From the NCBI GenBank assembly GCA_022709775.1, contig JAKLIE010000041.1:1-9320 (forward strand): a DNA stretch of 9,320 nt, written 5' to 3'. Origin of the DNA: Pseudomonadota bacterium (GTDB taxonomy: Bacteria > Pseudomonadota > Gammaproteobacteria > Burkholderiales > Casimicrobiaceae). Position numbers and translations under genes: made by a program. Below are positions 1-5,107 of the stretch, piece by piece. Positions within the stretch are counted from its first letter, which is position 1. Every line of letters begins with the position of its first letter. The notes beneath the pieces are model-generated. The model ran no database searches and was not told the origin of the DNA. It was given only the letters and a program-made list of their open reading frames with translations.

Positions 1-127
1 GAACCGTTCACTTCACCCTCACCCCTAAGCTTCTTCCGCAAGCGGGAGAGGGACCCATCCGCTCACACGACGCGCACCCTCGGCGAAGACGCTGTTCCCT
101 CTCCCCCGCTTTCGGGGGAGAGGGCAG
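1..127. repeat. Copy A of a 127-bp perfect direct repeat (REP-like doublet)
   Basis: This copy is identical, base for base, to 156-282, giving a period of 155 bp with a 28-bp linker at 128-155. It contains two REP-like units facing each other. The forward unit (about 14-52) has a CACCCTCACCCC header and a degenerate hairpin ending in the arm GCGGGAGAGGG (42-52). The inverted unit is a perfect hairpin at 97-124. A spacer of about 44 bp separates them. The arrangement resembles a REPIN (two inverted REPs), but no transposase is visible. I find no plausible gene here; the open frames are GC-driven and low in complexity. Confidence 0.9.
97..124. repeat. REP-like hairpin, 12-bp perfect stem
   Basis: The left arm CCCTCTCCCCCG (97-108), loop CTTT (109-112) and right arm CGGGGGAGAGGG (113-124) form a perfect 12-bp stem. 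No T-tract follows on either strand, so it is not a canonical intrinsic terminator. Confidence 0.85.
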
Positions 128-155
128 TGTCAGGGGGGCATGCATGGCTTGCGTC

Positions 156-282
156 GAACCGTTCACTTCACCCTCACCCCTAAGCTTCTTCCGCAAGCGG
201 GAGAGGGACCCATCCGCTCACACGACGCGCACCCTCGGCGAAGACGCTGTTCCCTCTCCCCCGCTTTCGGGGGAGAGGGCAG
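156..282. repeat. Copy B of the 127-bp perfect direct repeat
   Basis: This is the second copy of the unit at 1-127. Identity ends at 282. After that, copy B continues with GGTGAGGGGG, which completes the inverted CCTCACCC header (282-289), while copy A has a diverged TGTCAGGGGG. Copy B is therefore the more complete doublet. The perfect identity suggests a recent tandem duplication; an assembly duplication is also possible. Confidence 0.9.
252..279. repeat. REP-like hairpin, 12-bp perfect stem (second copy)
   Basis: This hairpin is identical to the one at 97-124, inside repeat copy B, with the same arms and the same CTTT loop. It lies downstream of the TRAP binding-protein gene, which ends at 434, so it would be in the 3' untranslated region of that operon if transcription continues this far. 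Confidence 0.85.
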
Positions 283-337
283 GGTGAGGGGGATGTGGAC
301 ACTACGCGCAAGAAAGCTCACTTCGCCCCCCCCCCAA

Positions 338-361
338 CCCTCTCCCGCAAGCGGGAGAGGG
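338..361. repeat. REP-like hairpin, 11-bp perfect stem with AA loop
   Basis: The arms CCCTCTCCCGC (338-348) and GCGGGAGAGGG (351-361) flank the loop AA. This is the canonical form of the REP-like element in this region. It is preceded by a run of ten C (326-335). It could protect or terminate the 3' end of the operon ending at 434, but it lacks a T-tract. Confidence 0.85.
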
Positions 362-398
362 AGCAAACCTCCCTCCTCACGCGGCGAGGACTCGTACC

Positions 399-422
399 CC
401 CTCCCCCGCAAGCGGGAGAGGG
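399..422. repeat. REP-like hairpin with one stem mismatch
   Basis: The right arm GCGGGAGAGGG (412-422) and loop AA (410-411) match the element at 338-361. The left arm CCCTCCCCCGC has one T-to-C change that disrupts one pair. It has the same orientation as 338-361. It ends 12 bp from the stop codon of the binding-protein gene, so it is the first structure met after translation of that gene ends. Confidence 0.8.
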
Positions 423-433
423 CGCAATCCCGA

Positions 434-1408
434 TCACCGCACCGCCTGGATCCGATCGTACGTGCCCGTCCCCCACTTCGACTCGAACATCTTCGGCACC
501 TTCGCGACGACCGGGTCGCGGAACGCCCTGGCGTCCGGCGTTATGACGGTCATCCCCGCAGCCTTGAACGTGTCGACCAGCGTGCCCTCCTGCCTGATCA
601 GTTCGGCGTTCTGCCACGCGATCCCGTTCTTCACCGCATCCGAGATGATCCTGCGGTCGCCGGCGGAGAGCCCCTGCCAGAACGCCTCGTTCACGACGAC
701 GAGCCGCGGCGTGATGATGTGGGCCGACAGCACCAGGTACTTCTGCACCTCGTCGAACTTGCCCGCCTTGATCGTCGGCAGCGGGTTCTCCTGCCCGTCG
801 ACGACGTTCTGCTTGAGCGCGAGGTAGAGCTCGCCGAAGTTCATCGGCGTCGGCTTCGCGCCCCACGCCTCGGCCATCGCCTTGAACACGTCGTTCTCGG
901 GGACTCGCAGCTTGAACCCGGCCATGTCGGCCGGCGTGCGCACTTCCTTCGACGTCGTCGTGATGTGGCGCGTGCCGTAGTAGGTCGTGCCGAGGATGCG
1001 CATGCCGCGCGCCTTGACCAGCGTCTCGTTGAACTGCTCGCCGATGGGACCGTTCATCGCCTTGTCGAGGTGCGCCGCGTCGCGCCAGATGTACGGCGCC
1101 TCGACGACGGAGATCGACGGGACCCACGCGCCGAAGTTGGCGGCGCCCTCGGTCACGACCTGCTGCGCGCCGTTGGCCACCGCATCGATCATGTCGCGGG
1201 AGCCGCCGAGCTGTCCGCCCGGAAAGGACTGGATCACGATGCGCCCGCCGGACTTCTCCTTCGCCTCGGCGGCGATCCGGTCGATCATCTGCACCGACGG
1301 GTGCGTTCCGCCGACGACGTCGCCCCAGCGGATCGTCACCTGCTGCGCGTGCGCGGAGGCAGCGCCGAGCGCAGCCACCATCGCCATCGTAATCATCCAT
1401 CGTCTCAT
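434..1408 (-). CDS. TRAP transporter solute-binding protein (DctP family)
   Basis: This is a periplasmic binding protein of a TRAP transporter. It would capture a carboxylate or sugar-acid ligand and pass it to DctQ/DctM membrane subunits. The 324-residue length is typical for DctP proteins. Residues 1-21 look like a signal peptide (basic start, alanine-rich core, AHA before Q22), so export through Sec and cleavage after A21 are likely. Family landmarks include the region around R147 (YYGTRHIT), the ligand-carboxylate Arg segment KLRVPEN (166-172, R168) and the segment from PMNFGELYLAL to GQENPL (188-210). The start overlaps the stop of the upstream regulator gene as ATGA, and a strong AGGAGG lies 6 nt upstream. 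No DctQ or DctM gene follows; only repeats lie downstream, so the permease is elsewhere or missing. The DctP family is secure. The ligand is not known; the neighbouring genes suggest a sugar or aldonate. Confidence 0.93.
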   Translation of the reverse strand: MRRWMITMAMVAALGAASAHAQQVTIRWGDVVGGTHPSVQMIDRIAAEAKEKSGGRIVIQSFPGGQLGGSRDMIDAVANGAQQVVTEGAANFGAWVPSISVVEAPYIWRDAAHLDKAMNGPIGEQFNETLVKARGMRILGTTYYGTRHITTTSKEVRTPADMAGFKLRVPENDVFKAMAEAWGAKPTPMNFGELYLALKQNVVDGQENPLPTIKAGKFDEVQKYLVLSAHIITPRLVVVNEAFWQGLSAGDRRIISDAVKNGIAWQNAELIRQEGTLVDTFKAAGMTVITPDARAFRDPVVAKVPKMFESKWGTGTYDRIQAVR

Positions 1409-2205
1409 CGCTTTCCTCCTCGGGTGGCGCGCGGGGCCGCCGCGCGGGGGTCGTTGCGCCGGGACGCGAACGTCCCGGAGGTGTCCGGGGTCGCCGCGCG
1501 CGCGCGCGGCGGACGGGGTGCCGGCACCGATCCTGGCGCCGCGCCGACACCCAGCGCGCGATCGCGCGAGGCGGCGATGTGCGCCTCCATCGCGGCGGCG
1601 GCGCGCAGCGGGTCGCGCGAGGCGATCGCGTCGATCACGCCGAGATGAACGCGCATGACGGGCGCGACCAGGTCGGCGTAGAGGCGAGTCTCGCTCTGGC
1701 GGATCAGCCGGATCTTGAGCTGGTTGACGCGCCAGGCGTTCGAGACGATGTCGTTGCCGAGCGCGTCGACGATGGTCGCGTGCATCCCGTCGTCCACGGC
1801 CTGCGCCTTCGCGATCAGCGCCGGAGTCACGCCGTTCGCGGCCGCTGCAAGCACCGCCTCGTGCTCGTTCCTCAGGCAGCGAAGCTCGTCGTCGGGGGCA
1901 TTGAGCGCGTACTGCGCCGCGGCCTCGCGTTCGATGAGCACGCGGAAGCCGAACGCATCGCGGATCAGACGCACGTCGACATGCGCGACCTGCATTCCGC
2001 GTTGCGGGACCGTGCGGACGAGCCCATCCGCCTCGAGGCGCGGGATGAGCTCGCGGATGGCGCCGAGCGGCATCCCGGTGATCTCGGTGAGCTCGCGCTG
2101 CGAGACGAACTGGCCGGCGCGGATCTCGCGCTCGAGGAGTCCGCGCGTGAAGCGCTGGTAGGCCTGGTCGCGCAGCTTCATGCCGGCAGGGCGCTTCGCG
2201 GTCAT
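1405..2205 (-). CDS. GntR-family transcriptional regulator, FadR/FCD subfamily
   Basis: This is a DNA-binding regulator, probably controlling the sugar-catabolic genes on both sides. An N-terminal winged helix-turn-helix spans about residues 9-76 (SQRELTEITGMPLGAIRELIPRLEADGLV, then the wing QRGMQV). An all-helical FCD ligand domain spans about 80-217, with a likely metal-binding set D138, H142, H187 and H209. The first ATG is chosen because it overlaps the stop of the upstream aldolase gene as ATGA. No Shine-Dalgarno sequence is visible, so translation is probably coupled. Residues from about 219 to 266 form an Ala/Arg/Pro-rich tail beyond the normal end of the FCD fold; part of it encodes an RNA hairpin (1459-1478). 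The total is 266 residues. The effector is unknown; FCD regulators of sugar-acid operons usually respond to a pathway intermediate. Confidence 0.92.
   Translation of the reverse strand: MTAKRPAGMKLRDQAYQRFTRGLLEREIRAGQFVSQRELTEITGMPLGAIRELIPRLEADGLVRTVPQRGMQVAHVDVRLIRDAFGFRVLIEREAAAQYALNAPDDELRCLRNEHEAVLAAAANGVTPALIAKAQAVDDGMHATIVDALGNDIVSNAWRVNQLKIRLIRQSETRLYADLVAPVMRVHLGVIDAIASRDPLRAAAAMEAHIAASRDRALGVGAAPGSVPAPRPPRARAATPDTSGTFASRRNDPRAAAPRATRGGKR
1415..1420 (-). promoter_or_regulatory. Strong ribosome binding site of the TRAP binding-protein gene
   Basis: AGGAGG on the minus strand ends 6 nt before the ATG at 1408. It lies inside the last codons of the regulator gene. It is the only strong site in this operon, so the binding protein should be translated much more than the regulator upstream. 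Confidence 0.8.
1459..1478 (-). other. Intragenic RNA hairpin just upstream of the TRAP binding-protein gene
   Basis: A perfect 8-bp stem CCGGGACG / CGTCCCGG closes a TTCG loop on the transcribed minus strand. It lies inside the low-complexity tail of the regulator gene and about 50 nt before the binding-protein start codon. It could stabilise a processed mRNA for the binding protein. A role is inferred from position; GC-rich DNA yields such stems by chance at some rate. Confidence 0.45.
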
Positions 2206-3125
2206 CGCGGGCGGGCCGGCAGCGCGTCGAACGCGGCGGCGAGCGCCGCCCGCGCCGCGGGATCGGCGGGGACGAGCGGAGGCGCCACGGCCAGGAACGC
2301 GTCGTCTCGGAAGCGGTGCGCGACGAGCGCCTTGACGCCCGGCGTCACCGGGTAGCGCAGCAGCAGGTCGACGAGCTCCGCGATGCCGGGGACGTCCTCG
2401 CCGCGCTCGATCATCGGCAGGATCGTCCTGGCGCAGAAGTTCGAGAAGCCGTTGATCGCGCCGGATCCGCCGTGCCGCATCGCGCGCGCGAGCTGCCGCT
2501 CGTCGCCGACGAGGATGTGCAGGTCGGCGTGGTCGGCGAGCAGCCGCTCGGTGTTCGCCCATTCGCCGCTCGAATCCTTGACGCCGGTCACCACGCCGGG
2601 GAACGCACGCTTGAGGCGGCCGATCAGCGACGAGGACAGCGGCACCGCCGTGACCGACGGGATGTGATAGACGATCACTTCGCGCGGCTCGCGGCAGCGC
2701 TCGATCACCGACGAGAACCAGTCGTACAGCCCCTCGTCGCCGACGCCCTTGAAGTAGAACGGCGGCGCGAGCAGGATGCCGCGGCCGCCGGCGTCGTAGA
2801 GCTGGTTCGCCTGCGCGGCTGCATCCTCGACCGATGCCGCGGCGACGCCCGCAAGGACGGTGGCACGCAGGTCGAGGCCCGCGTCGTCCATCGCCTCGAG
2901 CATCGCGGCGCGCTGGCCGGACCCGAGCGAGGCGCCCTCGCCCGTCGTGCCGAACAGCGTGACCGAGGAGCAGCCTTCGTCGAGGCAGTTGCGCGCGTGG
3001 GCGACGAGCCGCGCGAGGTCGACGCTCCCGTTGCGCGCGAACGGCGTGACCAGCGCGACGCCGAGACCGAAGCGGCGCTCGGCGGGACGGGCGGAAGGAC
3101 GGACGGCGGGCGTGGACTCGATCAT
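2202..3125 (-). CDS. DapA-family (DHDPS/NAL) aldolase or dehydratase, probable 2-keto-3-deoxy sugar acid enzyme
   Basis: This is a class I TIM-barrel lyase of 307 residues that uses a Schiff-base lysine to act on 2-keto acids. Visible landmarks are the barrel start GVALVTPF (22-29), the carboxylate-binding GTTGEG (59-64), the catalytic-type tyrosine Y153 in VYHIPS, and the Schiff-base lysine K183 in GVKDSSG. The first 18 or so residues are an unconserved extension. Its place in an operon with a regulator and a transport protein, opposite a sugar dehydrogenase and a lactonase, argues against lysine biosynthesis. It fits cleavage or dehydration of a 2-keto-3-deoxy acid such as 2-keto-3-deoxyfuconate. 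Campylobacter jejuni places a DapA homologue in its L-fucose locus in the same way. No Shine-Dalgarno sequence precedes the ATG, and a candidate promoter would start the mRNA at about that ATG. The family is secure; the exact reaction is inferred. Confidence 0.9.
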   Translation of the reverse strand: MIESTPAVRPSARPAERRFGLGVALVTPFARNGSVDLARLVAHARNCLDEGCSSVTLFGTTGEGASLGSGQRAAMLEAMDDAGLDLRATVLAGVAAASVEDAAAQANQLYDAGGRGILLAPPFYFKGVGDEGLYDWFSSVIERCREPREVIVYHIPSVTAVPLSSSLIGRLKRAFPGVVTGVKDSSGEWANTERLLADHADLHILVGDERQLARAMRHGGSGAINGFSNFCARTILPMIERGEDVPGIAELVDLLLRYPVTPGVKALVAHRFRDDAFLAVAPPLVPADPAARAALAAAFDALPARPR

Positions 3126-3126
3126 G

Positions 3127-3138
3127 CTGACATGTTAG
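3127..3138. promoter_or_regulatory. Candidate operator: imperfect 12-bp palindrome between divergent operons
   Basis: CTGACATGTTAG has 10 of 12 symmetric positions around a perfect ACATGT core. It lies in the 23 bp separating the divergent start codons and covers the candidate -10 boxes of both directions. A GntR-type dimer bound here could control both operons at once. This is inferred from position and symmetry only. Confidence 0.35.
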
Positions 3139-3160
3139 TGTGTGCGCAATGACCGCGCAA
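3132..3160 (-). promoter_or_regulatory. Candidate promoter of the dapA-gntR-TRAP operon
   Basis: On the minus strand, TTGCGC (3160-3155) lies exactly 17 nt upstream of TAACAT (3137-3132), which matches 4 of 6 consensus -10 bases; the -35 box matches 3 of 6. Transcription would begin at about 3125, on the start codon itself, giving a leaderless message. This agrees with the absence of a Shine-Dalgarno sequence. The boxes are weak and could arise by chance. Confidence 0.3.
3133..3141 (+). promoter_or_regulatory. Candidate extended -10 promoter of the aldo/keto reductase operon
   Basis: TGTTAGTGT fits an extended -10 pattern (TG, one base, then TAGTGT). A start 7-8 nt downstream would fall at about 3148-3149, on the ATG at 3149, so this message would also be leaderless. 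The same TGnTAGTGT pattern recurs at 7913-7921 upstream of the pteridine reductase gene. No good -35 box is seen. Confidence 0.3.
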
Positions 3161-4195
3161 GCCCCCGTCCCGTCGTCGCTCCCGCCGATCCCGAGGCGTC
3201 CGCTCGGCGAATCCGGCCTCGAGGTCACGGCGCTCGGGTTCGGCGGCGCGCCGCTCGGCGACCTCTACGCGCCGCTCGACGACGCGACGGCGATCGCGAC
3301 CGTCGAGGCCGCGCTCGATGCCGGCATCGCACTCCTGGACACGTCGCCGCTGTACGGCCGCGGGCTCTCCGAGCATCGCATCGGCACCGCGTTGCGGCGA
3401 CGTCCGCGGTCCTCGTTCGTCCTGTCGACGAAGGTCGGGCGCGTCTACTCGCCCGCCCCCTCCGGCGTGCGGCACGCCGAGGGGTACGCCGGCGGACTGC
3501 CGCACGAGGGCCGCTGCGACTACTCGTACGACGGAACGATGCGCTCGCTCGAGCAGTCGATGCTGCGGCTCGGCGTCGCGTCGGTGGACGTCGCGCTGAT
3601 CCACGACGTCGACCCGTGGACGCACGGCGAGTCCGCCGGCGAGCGGCAGCGCGAGGCGCTCGCCGGCGCGTACCGGGCGTTGGCCGACCTGCGCGCGCAG
3701 CGCGTCGTGCACGCGATCGGCATCGGCGTCAACGACGCGGACGTCTGCGAGCGCTTCGTGCGCGAGGCCGACCTCGACTGCGTGCTGCTGGCGGGCCGCT
3801 ATTCGCTGCTCGAGCAGCCGGCGCTCGATCGATTCCTGCCGCTCGCCTGCGAGCGGCGCGTAGGCGTGATGCTGGGCGGCGTGTTCAACTCGGGCATCCT
3901 CGCAACCGGCGCGGTCGCGGGAGCGCGGTACAACTACCGTGCCGCGCCGCCGGAGATCCTCGCGCGGGTGTCGGCGGTCGAGCGGGTGTGCGGCGCGCAC
4001 GGCGTCTCGCTCGCGCACGCCGCGCTCGCGTTCGTGCTCGGGCATCCGGCGGTGTCGAGCGTCGTGCTCGGCGCGGTGTCGCCGGACGAGGTGCGTCGCA
4101 ACGCCGACGCGTTCCGGCGGCCGGTCCCGGCGACGCTCTGGCGCGACCTCAAGGCGGAGCGGCTGCTGCGAGAAGACGCGCCCGTCCCCGCATGA
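3149..4195 (+). CDS. Aldo/keto reductase, L-fucose / D-threo-aldose 1-dehydrogenase type
   Basis: This is an NAD(P)-dependent TIM-barrel oxidoreductase of 348 residues, expected to oxidise the anomeric carbon of an aldose to an aldonolactone in the cytoplasm. The aldo/keto reductase catalytic tetrad is complete: D64 and Y69 (DTSPLYGRG), K95 (STKVG) and H152 (LIHDVD). The N-terminal RRPLGESGLEVTALGFGGAPLGDLY and the insert with a YSYDGTMRSLEQSMLRL helix are typical of the L-fucose / D-threo-aldose dehydrogenase branch. An in-frame GTG at 3140 would add three residues. I prefer the ATG because of the candidate promoter, but neither start has a Shine-Dalgarno sequence. The gene overlaps the following lactonase gene by ATGA, a natural pairing because that enzyme would open the lactone product. 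Pyridoxal 4-dehydrogenase is a related activity in this branch, but the lactonase partner makes a sugar more likely. Confidence 0.9.
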   Translation: MTAQAPVPSSLPPIPRRPLGESGLEVTALGFGGAPLGDLYAPLDDATAIATVEAALDAGIALLDTSPLYGRGLSEHRIGTALRRRPRSSFVLSTKVGRVYSPAPSGVRHAEGYAGGLPHEGRCDYSYDGTMRSLEQSMLRLGVASVDVALIHDVDPWTHGESAGERQREALAGAYRALADLRAQRVVHAIGIGVNDADVCERFVREADLDCVLLAGRYSLLEQPALDRFLPLACERRVGVMLGGVFNSGILATGAVAGARYNYRAAPPEILARVSAVERVCGAHGVSLAHAALAFVLGHPAVSSVVLGAVSPDEVRRNADAFRRPVPATLWRDLKAERLLREDAPVPA

Positions 4196-5091
4196 TCGAC
4201 ACACGCGCAGGACCGCCCCGAGCGCGCGGCGCCCCTTGGCGGGAGGCGGGCGAAGGCCGCTTCGAAGGGATTGACGCGCACCAGCACTTCTGGCGACTCG
4301 ACCGCGGCGATTACGGCTGGCTCACACCGGCGCTCGGCGCCATCTACCGCGACTTCGGTCCGGGCGACCTCGCGCCGATCCTCGCGCGGCACGGGATCGG
4401 ACGCACTATCCTCGTGCAGGCGGCGCCGACCCCGGCGGAAACGCGCTGGCTGCTCGAGGTGGCTCGCGCCACGCCGTTCGTCGCGGGCGTCGTGGGCTGG
4501 GCGGACTTCGACGCGCCCGATGCCGCGGGCGTCATCGCCGCGCTCGCGGACGAGCCGGCGCTGGCGGGCCTGCGGCCGATGGTGCAGGACATCGCCGACG
4601 ACGACTGGCTCGTCCGCGCGCACCTCGGACCCGCGTTCGATGCGATGGTCGCGCACGATCTCGTGTTCGACGCGCTGGTGCTGCCCCGGCACCTGCCGCG
4701 GCTCGCGCGCGTGCTCGACCGGCATCCGGCGCTGGCGGTCGTCGTCGACCACGGCGCGAAACCCGGCATCCGCTTGCGCGAGATCGACGCCTGGCGGGCC
4801 GACATGGCGGTCGTCGCCGCGCACCCCGCCGCCTGCTGCAAGCTGTCGGGCCTCGTCACCGAGGCCCGGCCCGGCGACGATGCCGGCGATCTCGCGCCGT
4901 GGATCGATGCGCTCGTCGATCTCTTCGGCCCGCATCGCCTGATCTGGGGCAGCGACTGGCCGGTCGTCGAGCTCGCGGGCGGCTACGACCGCTGGCGCGC
5001 GATCGCGACGGCGTCGCTCGCCGGCCTGTCCCCCTCCGAGCGCGACGCGGTGCTGGGCGGCAACGCGGAGCGCGTCTACCTGCAGCGATGA
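4192..5091 (+). CDS. Amidohydrolase-family lactonase (COG3618, L-fuconolactonase-like)
   Basis: This is a metal-dependent TIM-barrel hydrolase of 299 residues, expected to hydrolyse a sugar lactone to the open aldonate. Visible landmarks are the metal-binding DAHQHFW (28-34, H30 and H32), VVDHGAKP (184-191), the KLSGL segment (217-221) and the late aspartate in GSDWPV (253-258, D255). These match the fuconolactonase / rhamnonolactonase group. The ATG overlaps the stop of the preceding dehydrogenase gene (ATGA) and has no strong Shine-Dalgarno sequence, so translation is probably coupled. About 24 residues precede the conserved core, but no better in-frame start is visible. The gene ends only 16 bp from the convergent acyl-CoA synthetase gene, with no obvious terminator between them. 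The enzyme class is secure; the sugar (L-fucose, L-rhamnose, D-arabinose or similar) is inferred from the neighbours. Confidence 0.9.
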   Translation: MIDTRAGPPRARGAPWREAGEGRFEGIDAHQHFWRLDRGDYGWLTPALGAIYRDFGPGDLAPILARHGIGRTILVQAAPTPAETRWLLEVARATPFVAGVVGWADFDAPDAAGVIAALADEPALAGLRPMVQDIADDDWLVRAHLGPAFDAMVAHDLVFDALVLPRHLPRLARVLDRHPALAVVVDHGAKPGIRLREIDAWRADMAVVAAHPAACCKLSGLVTEARPGDDAGDLAPWIDALVDLFGPHRLIWGSDWPVVELAGGYDRWRAIATASLAGLSPSERDAVLGGNAERVYLQR

Positions 5092-5107
5092 GGCCCGCGC
5101 CCCGCCG

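Noticed and set aside
1..430. CRISPR array or small protein genes in the repeat region
   Set aside because: There are only two long identical units, with internal palindromes and no regular short repeats with variable spacers. The open frames across it are translated repeats rich in Pro, Arg and Ser, and they overlap hairpins.
140..1648. Long plus-strand open frame of about 500 codons
   Set aside because: It lies antisense to the TRAP binding-protein gene and has an Arg/His/Asp-rich composition typical of antisense frames in high-GC DNA. It has no recognisable motif.
2202..3125. Housekeeping dihydrodipicolinate synthase (lysine biosynthesis)
   Set aside because: The fold and catalytic residues fit the wider family, but the operon with a TRAP binding protein and an FCD regulator points to catabolism. 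An authentic dapA would not be expected in this setting.
2206..3228. N-terminal extension of the GntR regulator frame back to 3228
   Set aside because: The open frame continues upstream but overlaps the DapA-family gene in another phase and reads as Arg/Ala-rich noise. The ATGA overlap and the start of the winged-helix domain place the real start at 2205.
3142..4191. Upstream extension of the lactonase frame through the aldo/keto reductase gene
   Set aside because: The extension is an Arg-rich shadow of the reductase in another frame; conserved amidohydrolase sequence begins only after the ATG at 4192.
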